Source: Persicaria tinctoria (lineage: Eukaryota; Streptophyta; Magnoliopsida; Caryophyllales; Polygonaceae). Taken from it: a stretch of DNA of 64,000 bases. The notes below the pieces were generated by a model. The model was not told the origin of the DNA. It did no database searches and was given only the letters and a program-made list of their open reading frames with translations. Positions 43,521 to 55,475 of this stretch are shown here, one piece after another (within the stretch, counting starts at the first letter, position 1; each line of letters opens with the position of its first letter). The DNA lies in the NCBI GenBank assembly GCA_037127255.1, contig JBANSL010000016.1, positions 5,954,501 to 6,018,500 on the forward strand, written 5' to 3'. The position numbers were made by a program, and so were the translations under genes.

Positions 43521-43587
43521 ATGTATTTAGCCGATGGAGGTGTCTTCTGCATTGATGAATTTGACAAAATGAGAGCAGAGGACAGGT
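43521..43587 (+). pseudogene. MCM5-like helicase exon fragment
   Basis: The frame reads QMYLADGGVFCIDEFDKMRA then EDR and meets a proper GTAAGC donor. ADGGVxCIDEFDKMRxEDR is the Walker B region of the MCM5 subunit of the replicative helicase, where the IDEFDKM motif is invariant. Upstream residues (LEGGAMVL in the family) are not in frame, and the following exon (VAIHEAMEQQ) is not found. So this is an isolated piece. Confidence 0.6.
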
Positions 43588-44926
43588 AAGCTGGCCAGTC
43601 AGTAAGTGCTGATTAAATGCTGTTTGTCCAATGAGTCCCTTGACTGATTTTGTGGATTGTTGGGAAATTGCAGAAACTTTATATCATTCAAGTGGAGTAC
43701 TGTTCAGTAGCTTGAGCTCCAGCTGGAATTCAAAGCCTCCATTGGCAGTAAGATACCGGTTCGAAGTCAGAGATTTAGACAAACCTGGTGGTCCGAACTC
43801 CGAAGAGCCTTTGCTAGACCTTAGAACGCCTCCTCGCATGGGAGAAGAAACTGTATGAAGAAGTAAACCAGATTCAGCAACTCTTTGAACTCATTTTATA
43901 TACCATTTTTCTGAATTCAGGTTCATGTTTTTCTTTTTTCATAGGGAGTCTAGAGTTAAATGTTCCTTTTCTTGATGTACTGGTTCTGGTATCCTCAATA
44001 AACCTTTGTTCTTCTTCAGTTTTTTGGCTAACCAATCTAGAAATGACTAAATAATTAATAATGCATAACCGGATATCCGACACGACACGGTTCGGTTACC
44101 CGAAACCGTTAACGTCAAAAGCATCGATCCGAATGCGATACGATTGGTACCGGATATCCGACACCAAATACCAAACGGTTCCGTGTCGGATACCCGTGTA
44201 ATCCGACAAGAACCGTTTGTTATTTTTTTTTTTTTTCTGAATGTATTGGATGAAAATAGCCATCGGAGAAAGAGGGAGAGTGAGGCATCTGAGTTGAAAA
44301 TCTCCTCGACAAGTCGACGACCTGGAAAGGTGTGGCTGGAGGCGCCAGGCAGAGGGAGACGACAGACATTTGGTGGCGATTGTCGCTTGGTGCTTGGGCC
44401 AAAGAAATCTCGTCAGAGATGGAGTACATATATAGAATGAAAAACAAAATTTTTCAAAACAACAAAAATTTTGAGCTGAAGCTAGAACAAATATGACAAC
44501 ATAATAATACATATATATAGAATGAAAAAACGACACGCACGGTTGTTACCTAGTAAATTGAAAACAATAACCTTGCCTCGTTTTTTAAAATGCTAAACTA
44601 ACTAACTAAGGGCTCCCCTAACAGATTTTGAAGGTGTTACATAGTTTTATTCATATATATGCAAAGGCAAAGACTTTTCATCACATGTCAAAGGCAAAAC
44701 TTTTCTTTTCTTAGTATTTAAAAGTAATGTTTTTCCATTAGTATATGAAAGGCACTCAATGGTATTCATATGCTTTGAGCCAAAACCGAAAACAAAAGAA
44801 AACCTCTTAACAAATATACAAAACTAGTGAATGTATATATGGTTATATGCAAAGATACCTAAATATGTCCTTTGGGATGGGATATCAACTTATCAAGTTA
44901 GGGTTTTATGCACCCATATTAGTCCA
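43588..44926. other. Fragment-like and repeat DNA, no gene recognised
   Basis: At 43680-43855 (+) a stretch ends PPLAVRYRFEVRDLDKPGGP ... GEETV and stops, with unknown family. At 44066-44200 the word CCGGATATCCGACAC occurs at about 44069 and 44150 amid GTTACCCGAAACCG-type repeats. At 44260-44410 a GC-richer stretch gives open frames on both strands without recognisable domains. The rest is AT-rich. Confidence 0.35.
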
Positions 44927-46393
44927 TTACTTATAAACACTGATTGGGCGCAACGTATTAGCATACGACATAAACGTTATATCCCATCCCAAACCATGGG
45001 GCCCCACCACCTCCAACCTCCCTTTATCCTCCTCCTCCTCCAAATCAACCACATACACATAAACCATTGTTTGTGTTGCAAGCAACACCCCTTTTCCGCT
45101 AACAACGCCCACTTCCGTTAGCCACTCCCTCCCATCAAACCCTAGCAAGTCTTTCTCCGTCTTGTTCATCACCTGCCTCCACGACTCCTGGCTCTCGCCG
45201 TAGCCCTCCAACACCCACGCCGTGACCTCCCCTCCGGCCTTCAACCACCTCACCAAACACATACTTGTCTCGTTCCACTTGAATAGCCACAAATTTCCAT
45301 AGCTGCCCTTCCAATAGTTATCTTGCTTGACATCCCATGCCCCATCCGGAAGACTTATTTCCCGAGCCAATGTCTTCGCCCGCATGTCGAAGGCCGCTAT
45401 AAACGGCTCCATGTAAGCATCTTCAGGCATGATTTGCTCGTCATTGCTGTCGCAAAGATAGTGCACCATGAGCCCCTGAGTTGTATTCGAGAAAATCGCT
45501 ACCGGCATATCATGGCGTACGATACGCCCCTCTATGCTCACGTTACAGAGCTCTTCCTCCCACCTCCCATTCGAGCATAACAGAAGGTGTATCTCGACGT
45601 TGTATTCCGGCCCGCACTCAACCGGGAGTGCAATGGTGTAATCGTCGGGGAACTCAACGCCGTCAACTACACCGTGTGCCCACGGGTAACACTCGATCAG
45701 CGGTCTCGTATCTTCATCGACTATGAATTTGAAGCCCTTGTTTGGAATCTGGAGTGGGATCCACACCATGGTAGCAGGATTGCATAGCCTGAATTCGACG
45801 CCACCTAATCTGTTGTATCGCCCGAGGAGGAGGAGTCCGTTGCTGGAGGAAAGAATACGGAGCCCGTAATCAAGAAAGTACTCAATGCAATCATCTGGGA
45901 TTCCAAAGGCAGCTGGAGTTTGCCATGGCAGAACGTGCGATTCAATCATGTAAGGGATGATTCCATCCTGGTCTTCGAGTTTGGACTGTAGGAAGAAGCC
46001 GTTGTCTTGGCCACAAGAGCGAATGCATTGCTTCCAAACAAAGTGTGGTTCTAAATGGATCTTTGATAGCCCTTTGCAGAGTGAGGATGAGAATTTGACG
46101 ATGGATTTCGCAGGCATCCATGAAAGTATCTCGCATAATTCGTTGTAGGAGTGACATGTTTCAGTTTCAACCTGGCCAAGTGGATTATTCGGATCCGATC
46201 AGAGAAACTGACATCTATAAAATTGGCAATCAAGATTAAGTACAATATATAAGCTTACTTGAACATATTGAGCCCTCTTAAAATAACGAAGCTGCAATGT
46301 TAGTAGAGTTTCATAAAAATCCGCCATAATAATCTTCGTAACTTCAAGCAGATAATACCAAACTGTGGAAATAAGCTCCCTGGTAGCTTCCAT
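44927..46393 (-). CDS. F-box protein with F-box-associated beta-propeller-like domain, copy B (probably intact)
   Basis: Two coding exons on the minus strand: 46393-46259 (45 codons from ATG MEATREL) and 46171-44927. They join in phase 0 through an 87-bp GT-AG intron into a 459-residue protein. The F-box is short and divergent: NELCEILSWMPAKSIVKFSS, then SLCKGLSKI. The rest resembles F-box-associated domains: SSSNGLLLLGRYNRLGGVEF, RLCNPATMVWIPLQIPNKGF and a hydrophobic, Trp-rich C-terminal half ending TLRPISVYK. F-box proteins recruit substrates to SCF ubiquitin ligases; the substrate is unknown. An untranslated exon likely lies at about 47093-47290. The first exon differs from truncated copy C, in which the F-box is not interrupted. 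Fairly sure of the family, less of exon 1. Confidence 0.75.
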
Positions 46394-47980
46394 GGATGCA
46401 CCACTCGAATAAAGATCGTTTAGCCACTCCCTGTCATAGATCGAACTCAAAACAATATTTTCACTCGAATCAACGGCGCGAGGTTAACTAACATATAAAT
46501 ATATGGAAAGGAAAGGATCAAACAATGATCGACTATATATAAGTGATTAACTAATGACAATTGCAATTAATTTACAGTAATCCAAGTAACAAAAGGAGAA
46601 GCATTGAGAGTGTTCTTGGTATAAATTCAGCAACACACCACGAACAATGACTTAAGCTGAACCGAATATTTTGTTACATGGTTTCTCCTGCAACTGGCCG
46701 GATTGGTGCCACACCATGAACACACACGACTTTTCAACATCATATATATACTCAGTGATCCTAGATCATACCAAGAACAGCTAATACTATTATTTATTCC
46801 CAAATGTGCAAATATCCCTTTGAATTAGGAATTAAAATCCTATATGGAGATCAAACTTCTTACAAGTTATAAAAACAACACAATTCAAGCAGCAATTCAG
46901 CATCACAACGAGAACGACTTGACAGTAACTAAATTGAAATCAAACACTCAAAGTAGTTAAGTAGCAATTCGGTTTTTTTTTTTCAAACAACAATTCATCA
47001 ATTACCCCAGAAAAGTGAGATTGAATCATCGAAAACCCTAACATATTGAATTGAAATCAAAATTCAACGACAGCAAACATACCGTTAGGCGTTTCGGTGC
47101 AGCCGTGTGGGTGACTGCTGAGTCGGCAGTCGGCGATTGAATCAGAACAACGGTGGGAGCCTGGAGTGACGATCTGAACTCGAACGCTCGGAGAATCGAT
47201 CAGAAATTAGATTTCAAAGGATTAGAACAATGCGTACGTGATTGAGCGTGTCGCGTGCGTGATTTTTTTTCCTTCCGTTCGTCTAGGGTTTAGCTGTGTT
47301 GAGTATTCAGTTTTTTTTTTAAATATATATACGTAGTATAAAATATACAAATATGGGCTGGCCCCCTACGAGATGTGGGCATGAGGTAAAGGCCTCTTGG
47401 GCCTCATCTCAGGTCCGGGCAACAGGCCTGCTTAGACGGAGAAGAAGGTCCAACCTAGATCAGGCTCGACAATAACGAATACAGTAATTTATAAGCTACA
47501 AATTTGATTCGAAGGCCTTAAAATCAGGCTCGACAACGACGGTGTTGGGACTTGATGTTTTAATCGCATATAATCTGTGCTAATTAATGATATGGTATTG
47601 AGAGCTAACGACGGTGAAGTGATACAATGCTGATGAATTTGACTCAAAGAGAAAATCTTTATTTCTATTTTTTCAATTTAGGAAATAAGAATTATATTTT
47701 ATTTAAGATTCTCTTAAATAACTTTAATAATTTAAATTGAATAAATTAGTTATATATAAGTGGACCAATAGATATCGTGTAACATAGAACGTTACATTGT
47801 AGGTTATAGACTTATAGGTGATTCGAACCGGTTTTATACTTACTGAAATAAAAAAAAAAACATTTTTTTATTCAATCCTTCCAAAAATAAATAAGGTTTA
47901 TAATCGATCCGTTCCAATATTAAAACTAGTTGAAACTGCCCCATACACAGTCTAATTGCATAACAAGAAAAATATTAAAA
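46394..47980. other. Leader intron, promoter and intergenic DNA of the F-box gene
   Basis: Contains the untranslated exon above. At 47352-47425 the words GGGCTGGCCCC and CTCATCTCAGGTCCGGGC resemble the ends of the hAT-like repeat found at 62726-63487, so a short relic is likely. The rest is AT-rich, without genes. Confidence 0.4.
47093..47290 (-). other. Probable untranslated first exon of F-box copy B
   Basis: Minus-strand sequence from about CTAAACCCTAGACG (47290) to CGAAACGCCTAACG is GC-richer, has no ATG and ends at a consensus donor GTATGT (47092-47087). This is the usual look of a plant leader exon. It lies 700 bp upstream of the F-box start codon. Confidence 0.45.
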
Positions 47981-47984
47981 CTAA

Positions 47985-48358
47985 TGACTTCTTGACTTGC
48001 TTTGAGAAAAATCAAGGAATAAAAGGATTGAAACTAGAAAGTAGTCGATGCAGTCGTGTGGGATTCCGAAGACGGATGGAGTCTGGCATGGCAGAACGTG
48101 TGATTCGATATTGTTAGGTACAAGTACAATGTAGTTCTGGAGTTTGTGTTTGGGTTGTAGGAAGAAGCCGTTGTCTTGGCCACCAGAGCGAATGCATTGC
48201 TTCCAAACAAAGTGTGGTTCTAAATGGATCTTTGATAGCCCTTTGCATAGGGAGGATGAGAATTTGATGATGGCTTTCGCGGGCATCCATGAAAGTATCT
48301 TCGTATCTTCGAGCAGATTATACCAAATCGTGGAAATAAGCTCCATGGTAGCTTCCAT
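47985..48358 (-). pseudogene. F-box protein fragment, copy C (5' part only)
   Basis: ATG 48358 opens MEATMELISTIWYNLLEDTK, ILSWMPAKAIIKFSSSLCKG and LSKIHLEPHFVWKQCIRS, then FGIPHDCIDYF. Similarity to copies A and B stops here at about 48030, and an unrelated tail reaches a stop. The F-box is continuous in one exon, unlike in copy B. About 70% of the protein is missing, so it is probably non-functional. The upstream GTTAG|ACGATC still looks like the acceptor of a leader intron. Confidence 0.75.
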
Positions 48359-48959
48359 GGATGCACCACTTGAATAAAGATCGTCTAACGAAATGTGTGT
48401 TTTCGAAAAGAAATTTGTCCCTAAACATATATGCAGAGTATAAGGAAACGATCGTTACAATGAAAGAAAGCAGCCATAAGCGGCTACAAATACAACCTTA
48501 ACCCTTAACTAAGAAATTGGAAGTGTTTTTTTTTTTTTTGAGTTTTCGGCTCTCTCTCACCGTCAAAACACAACTGAGAGCTTTAAAAACAGTTTAATCT
48601 GAGTAACAAATTTTACACAAATTAACATCAATGGCCAAAACCCTAAAACATCACTTTCACCCAAATTAAGCGAATCAGATTAACTAATCGATCAAGTGCA
48701 TGTATATATAAACAACTTCAATTAAAGAAAAGAAATTAAAGTTTCACATATATATCTTCGATCAACTTAATATACAAATTCAAACCCTAAAGCACCCTAT
48801 TTCAAGGGTTATTTTGACAACTAACACATTATGAATATCTAATTTACTAACTAACACCTAAACAAAATTAATTAACTAACCTAGCACCATTCTCAAATTG
48901 ACTATTAAGGTCAACGGTCAACCTGTTTGACCGTTGACCGACTTTTTTTTTTTATTTTT
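48359..48959. other. Intergenic, no gene
   Basis: AT-rich sequence. A short inverted pair GGTCAACGGTCAACC/TGACCGTTGACC at about 48910-48940 lies just before the minisatellite-like region and may be a repeat terminus. Confidence 0.4.
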
Positions 48960-49740
48960 TTAAACCAATGATGCCAAATTTTTTGATTCCATTTTTTACA
49001 TGATTCCATTTTTTGCCGCTTTGATGCCATTTTTTACATTTTATTTTCGATTTGATGCTACTTTTCTAATAAAATTGATTGATGACACTTTTTAATGCCA
49101 TTTTTTACAAACGTTGATGAAATTTTTGTTTACTGTGATGTCACGTTGACAATCGATGCCATTTTGTTTACTGTTGACTACTGATGACACTTTTTTTATG
49201 TCAATTTTTTGAAGATATTTTTACCTTGATGCCATATTTTTTCAAAGTGGTGTTTTGATGACATTTTTTTCTTTAATGTGATGCAACTTTTTCAAAGTAG
49301 TGTTTTTGATGCATTTTTCTAATGTAATTATTTGATGCCAATTTTGTTAATCAAATCGTTTGATGCCATTTTTTTAATTTAATCAATTGTATATCGATAT
49401 ATTTTCATCGATTCTACTTTTCATCGATTCTACTTTTCTTTAATGTGGTGACATGTTCATTACATTTTTATTAAAGTGATGACACAAGAGCGTAATATGT
49501 GATTAAACTTGATTGATGACATATTTTATTGATGACTTTTATTCATTGATGACATCTGTGATTCCACTTCATTGATCTAAATAATTTGCGATGACATTGT
49601 TTGTTGATGACATTTTTATTGATAACATTTTTATACAATTGATATCATATGAGCATAAAACTTGATTATACTTCACTGGTGACATTTTTATTGGTGACAC
49701 ATTTGTGATGAAATTTAATAATCTAGTAACATGAAACAAC
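48960..49740. repeat. Degenerate minisatellite of GATGCCATTTTTT / GATGACATTTTT units
   Basis: Over roughly 780 bp the words TTGATGCCATTTTTTACA, TGATGACATTTTT and GATGCAACTTTTTCAAAG recur more than 25 times with variable AT-rich spacers of about 10-40 bp. The left half favours GATGCCA, the right half GATGACA. The pattern looks like an old tandem array that has drifted. No coding frame persists. Confidence 0.75.
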
Positions 49741-50439
49741 ACATAACATGTCTCCTCTCATCTTTTTTTCGGGACTTCGAACCGGTTGAGTACCAAAACA
49801 TAAGCGGAGTTAAAAACATGTCATCATCTAGCTAGCAATCAAATAAACAAAGAGTAAGAAACCAATTATTATTGACGAAAATAGAAAATGAGAAATAAGT
49901 TCTCTCATGGCTTTTGCAGCATGCTCCTTCATTACCCATTTATCAATTTACGTGAAGCAGGTGGAGCATAAATAGCACACTATAGGAAAGGTGTTAAACA
50001 GTGGTCCATTGGCATTTATTTAAAATAAAATAAAATTGAACTTTCATTTAGACTTCAAAGCTAAAAGTGCGCTTAGAGCCTAAGAACCATCTCAAAAAAT
50101 ACCCAGTGCAACATGAGCAAGAACAAAATATTATAACGAGTATTGTATTCTTTAGCATACATGAAGATTTTGGCCATCAAAACAGCCCCTAAGATGATGA
50201 AAACAACCCCTTAAATTAGTCAAAAAGCCTTCAAAGTGAACTTCAAAACCATCACCAATCAGCAGCAGCACCTTGGACAGTAACGCAGCCCCTAGAGACG
50301 GCAACGCAGCCCATCGAGCCAACATTACAGCCCATCGAAACAGCAGTACACGGAGGACTCCGATGTAAACAATTTGAAAAATCTTTTAAGCGGAAATTTA
50401 GAGACAAAATTAACAAGGAAAGAGAGAACTGCAGCTTTT
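49741..50439. other. Intergenic, no gene
   Basis: No recognisable gene. A GCAACGCAGCCCATCGAGCC-type degenerate repeat lies at about 50280-50345 (AACGCAGCCC, ACGCAGCCCATCGA, ACAGCCCATCGA). Confidence 0.35.
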
Positions 50440-50696
50440 CCTGCCATTTCAATTATTCCTCCAGCATTGTCACTGACGGGCCCATAAACATCAATGGCCA
50501 AACCGGTAGCAATAGTGCTCAGCATCCCAAGGACTGCCATTGCAATGCCATACATAGCAGCAAAGCTGAAGCTGGCAAATATACTAACTGCAATAGCAAA
50601 ATGGGAATGATGACAGACTTGTAGTCCAAGACCAAGCCGAAGATGACATTTGTTGCAGCTCCAGTCTTGCAGGAATCAGCAACATCTAGCACAGGG
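50440..50696 (-). pseudogene. Vacuolar H+-pyrophosphatase (AVP1-type) exon fragment
   Basis: After an AG acceptor at 50697 the minus strand reads [20 protein letters not shown] then [13 protein letters not shown] one-base deletion in a T run (about 50598-50601) shifts the frame to [20 protein letters not shown] and on to [30 protein letters not shown]. This is the conserved [24 protein letters not shown] region of type I vacuolar H+-PPases. The match ends abruptly at EMAG, where the family continues MSHRIRERTDALD. A single decayed exon piece. Confidence 0.7.
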
Positions 50697-50847
50697 CTGC
50701 AAAATTAAGCAACTGGAAAATTCACAAAGAATTGGAGTCAAGGAAACAAAGGTCAGGGGTACATATAGGGGGAATTGGAGTCAACTGAAAAATTATATAT
50801 TGGAAGAGTAAATAAAACTACCCAAACTACCAATGAACATTACAAAC

Positions 50848-51280
50848 CTTCTCCAATGTATAGCGCTGAGCCGCTGACTGCTGCGCATGAAAGGAAGCAG
50901 CATTTTCGGATCAAAGTCTGCATATAACTCCACCTGTTATTTCAGAAAAGAATTGCAGCGAATGAGAGAGGTAGAGAGAGAATTTGCACAAAGCACAACT
51001 GACCAGTATACTTCTGCGTTCTGTTTGAGGTATAAAAAGTTAAATTAAAATATCTGAAATATGAGCTTCCTGGTATTACCTGCATATCATGAAAATCCTT
51101 CCCATCAAGAGGGCTGACTTCAAATAAAGAATGCAAGTATAAATACAGAAAGTATCTAAAATCACACTTGTCACGAGCCCTTAATATCCTAGGCACCACA
51201 TCAGATGGAGCGATCACCTCCTTGTGTTGAATCAGCAAGGAGAATGTTCGTTTACAATCAATCATCATCAACTGCACAAC
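50848..51280 (-). pseudogene. VPS41 (HOPS subunit) fragment: two exons with intact splice sites
   Basis: Exon a (51280-51080, 67 codons) reads IDCKRTFSLLIQHKEVIAPS, DVVPRILRARDKCDFRYFLY and LYLHSLFEVSPLDGKDFHDM Q, ending at GTAATA. Exon b (50933-50848) starts after AATAACAG and reads VELYADFDPKMLLPFMRSSQ, where VPS41 continues HYTLEK. Here an 8-bp tandem duplication (TCAGCGGC/TCAGCGCT) shifts the frame before (R)YTLEK and a GTTTGT donor. VPS41 tethers vacuolar membranes in HOPS. Only these two exons exist, next to a piece of a different gene on the same strand. Confidence 0.75.
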
Positions 51281-51922
51281 CTGGAAGAATGAGTCACGAA
51301 AAAATAAGCTATATGATTACCTTTAAGCATTTGGTTTGTGAATAAAACAATAACAAAGGGAAATTGCATGCTTATATTAATTAGAATGTTAGGTTTCAAA
51401 TAGAAATATTAGAAAACTTGACTGACTGACTACTTTTAACACCAAAGAATTCTAGTATTACAAGCATAGTGTTAAATGCCATATATTACACTACTCATAC
51501 TTATCATTTACATTGAAACAAAGTTAGAATCTTATACTACTGTAAATAAAATTTCAACAACCCTTCTCTGTGACTACCTAGATCCTGTTCGGTGTTCACT
51601 CAGTCTGAACAAGGTTTGAAGCTTCAGTCCCCATAGAGATGTGGGGTGAGGTGAGGAGGGGTATATCTGAATAAAATTTAAGCAATCATGGGAAAACTTG
51701 ATACAAATTTAGATAACTCTAGTTATCCACATGGATGGGAATGATTCATCAAGACAATATAACAAGGCACAAAGAATAAATAACTCTGTTTATCATCAAA
51801 AATCAGTAAGGATCGCAAAGAAACATGAAATCACCCAAAAAATGCAACTTCAATCGTTACAAACACACATTTTAGTCACAATGAGATTAAATAAATGAAA
51901 AGACAGGATGAAAGAAACATAC

Positions 51923-52335
51923 CAAGAACGCCAGGAGCACGATTGGTAGCCCAGGTTTGATTGTTCTGATGCCTGAAACCGCTCAATTCCTTATACTCAG
52001 TCCTGACAGTAGGAGAAAGCACATTGGAAGATACAAATCAAGGAACCCACCAAACCAAATTCAAATTGGAAGAAGGAAAGCAAGGAAAACCTTTTCAAAG
52101 CCTGATTGCTCTTGATACAGATCTAAGAAACAAAAATTTCCACAAAAACCTAGACGAACACTTTCGCAAATTTACGAGATCTACCGCCTCATGCGCCGGA
52201 TTTTCGAATTCGGAGAGGGTGGCTTACTTCCGGACCTCGATCTCATCGGAAAGGGAGACGATGCGGTCAGGGAGGGAGGCTCGCGGTTGTCGAGGACAGA
52301 TGGGGTTTCATGGGATTGGGATTGAAATAATTGGA
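51923..52335 (-). pseudogene. 5' part of an unidentified gene on the same strand as the VPS41 fragment
   Basis: A GC-richer leader-like stretch (52335-52100) is followed by an exon-like piece 52002-51923 between CTGTCAG and GTATGT, reading TEYKELSGFRHQNNQTWATN then RAPGVL. The family is not recognised. Its orientation matches the VPS41 and pyrophosphatase fragments, so the three could form one chimeric transcript. Confidence 0.35.
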
Positions 52336-53929
52336 TTAAAAGGGTGGATTCCGATCTTATGATAACAAATAAAATAAATCGAGGTATTTCAGAATTTCCC
52401 AGATCAAGTAGACCAATGAAGCATTATCTTAGGTTGCTTATCTTCACCTATTCTTGCCATTTCTTCAATTACATTCATTCTCTTTGTATAGTGACTATGA
52501 ATAAGAACAATAAAACTATATATGTAAATAAAATCAAAAAAATGAAGAGAAGTCCATCAAATTATAGATAAGAATCATCAATCACATATGTTAATGCACT
52601 CATATGAACGAATGAAAGGGTGAAGGTGGGAAAACTTTTGCAAAATCATCCCAAAAGTCGAATCACAAACATAAGAAGAAGGAGATCGACAAAGAACAAA
52701 GTATGAGGATAAATTACCTTGTTTCCAATGGCCATCAAAGACGCCGACGGCCACTCCATCAAATTGAAGCCCAAGTAATAAACCCGACTCGAATGTCCGA
52801 TAATTTTTTGGGTTTGAACCCGGTGTTTTAGACACGAGACCCCAAAAACGACCCGAATCCAAATGATCCAGGAATTTTAAGGTCAAGACCCGATAACCCG
52901 TTGAGTCAAAATCGACTTGACGAGTTAGCACTTTACATGTTCTAGAGCCGAACCTGAGATTTAAAAGACTTGAGGCGGAATAAGAAAATAGGAACTTTAA
53001 TTATTTCTCATAATAAAAAATAAACATCAAACAATATATAGCATATCGCTTAATAATTATCACATATGAAATACGATATTAACTTATACTTCATATACGA
53101 GTATATTTTTATAAGGAAACTTAATTATCAATGTAATACAATACATCACTAAAAATTACTCAAATATGTTCAAAACAAATAAAAATGATGTTAAAATGGC
53201 AAAGAGGTTAATGGGCTTATCAGTAGGTTGGGTTTTGGGTTGAAATCTATAATATATATATCTAGTAAAAGTTGTGTTGAGCCCACCATAAATGCAATAA
53301 TTGTGTTCTCGATTATTCGCTTAACCGGTTATCCGCACGGTGGGATTAAATGTTGAATTTAATCTCACAACCTTGCTATAAAATATTGTGTAATCACTAG
53401 CTACCTTGTTATAATATTTTTGTCTCACATTAAAAATGTGGAGAACATTATATGTTTTTTGTTTATATGTAATGTTTTAAAAAAAACTTTGAGTTTTTTT
53501 AATAAAAATTTATCATATATAGTTTATACTATACGAATGTGTGGATGGGATAATTTATTATACCATCATTATAATTTTTTTGTTACTATTTATTTTCAAC
53601 TAATTTCAAAATATTATCTTTGTGCCCATTCTTTATAGAATATATTATGATCTTAATCATACAAAATATTATATTTTAATTTGATTAAATTTCTTTTCTC
53701 TCATATATTAATGGTATAATTTTTCATATGTAATTTATAAAGAGTAAACAACCAATTAACATAAAAAAGTAAGGGGTGATTACTAGAATGTCCTAATTTT
53801 TGGACCTTATTAGGAAAAAGGCTCCCACCTCCTCCAAATTAGCAAAATGTCCACCGCCCCCCTTGGCCCCTGTGCCCCCCTCCCGTGCCCCCTGTGCCCC
53901 CCTCCCGCCTCATTAATATATATATATTT

Positions 53930-54720
53930 TTTTTTTTCAGTTTTTTTTTATTTTTTTTTTCCGCGTTTTCAAAGTTGCTGAAACGGAATTGCTGAAACTT
54001 CTTTTTCAGCACATACGGTTTCAGCAATCCCTGTTTCAATTTTTTGCCGTAGTTTTTTTTTCCGTGTTGTTGAAATGGAATTGCTGAAACTCCTGTTTCA
54101 GCACATACGGTTTCAGCAACCCCTTATCCAGTTTTTTTTTCTCAGTTTTTTTTTTTTTTGCGTTTCCAGAAGTGTTGAAACGGAATTGCTGAAACTTCTG
54201 TTTCAGCACATACGGTTTCAGCAATCCCTGTTTCAATGTTTTTTTTACCGCGTTGCTGGCTGAAAACGAAGTTGCTGAAACCCCTGTTTCAGCACATTCG
54301 GTTTCAGCAACCCCTGTTTTTAATGGGTTTTTTTTACCGCGTTGCTGAAACAAGAGTTGTTGATGCTGAAAACCCGGTTTTAGATGCTGAAATTGTTGCT
54401 GAAACCGGCGTTAATTTTTTTTTCCTTTTTTTTTCCCGGATCACCACTTCGATACCGAAGGTGTTGAAACCGGAGTTGCTTTTTTTTCGCGTCACCACTT
54501 TGACACCGAAATTGCTGCAACCGGAGTTTGTTTTTTTCAAAAATGCTGAAATGTTGAAATAGTACCTCATACAATTTTATAAGAATTGATTTCATCATAC
54601 GAATTTTGCTAATAAAGAATTAATTTCAGCATTTCAGATCACAAAAAAAAATCAAGAAGCTAATAAGCTATTTAAAAGTTTCAGCAAGGCAAAAAAATAT
54701 GCTGAAATTGCATAAACAAC
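53930..54720. repeat. GCTGAAAC / GTTTCAGC repeat cluster in element I
   Basis: The words TTGCTGAAACTTCTTTTTCAGC, in parts TTGCTGAAAC and TTTCAGCACATACGGTTTC, followed by AGCAACCCC, recur about five times with T-rich spacers. Farther on, GCTGAAATGCTGAAAT words continue to about 54880. GCTGAAAC and GTTTCAGC are reverse complements, so each unit can fold. The shorter equivalent in element II is at 56440-56920. Confidence 0.8.
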
Positions 54721-55475
54721 ATTTGATATCCGACTTTGACCCAATAGTGATTTAAGTTCAGCATTTCAGATCACAAAAAAATGCTGAAATGCTGAAATAT
54801 ATATTTGCGTGTAATATATTGTAGCTCATATAATTTTATAAGATTGAATTTCAACATTTCAGCATAAGAAAAAGTTTCAGCAAGACAAAAAAAATTGTTG
54901 AAATTGCCAATATTTAAACTTTCAACAAAGCAAACTCAATCACAGTACCAAACTAACCACAAATAACAAATAACAAATAACAAATAACATACTTTAGTGA
55001 AAAGTTCCAGCATAAGAAAAAGTTTCAATGATACAAGAATAACACAAAATCAATTTTCACTACTCAATCAACTTATAGACGTGCAACTAACAAAAACAAT
55101 CAATTTTCACTACTCAATCAATAATCAATGTCCAAATTCATCAAACACGACCAAAGTGGAAAAGGAGCTTACGAGTGTGTAACGTAGAAAGGCAATAAAT
55201 CAAAAGAACCACCAGCCACAAAATTTGGACACAAATTGCTGTAATCCTAGACATCCTCTCCACCGTAATGGCGCAATCACTCGAAGCGCAATAAGAAGCT
55301 GATTTCTAAATATGAATCACGCTTCATTTTTTTCAAATGGCGATAGTGACAAAATCAGTCTGAAAAGCCTAATTGTTATCCCCCAATCAAGCCAATGAAC
55401 GTACAACAAGCAAAAAAGTCTGGAACACTTCCAGATCCAGGAAATCCAAGCAAAGAAGAGAGAGATTGACCTTGC

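Noticed and set aside
53839..54600. Several short open frames with repeated LLKPYVLK or GVAETGVSA peptides
   Set aside because: Translations of the GCTGAAAC repeat cluster; the repetition is at the DNA level and frames are not conserved.
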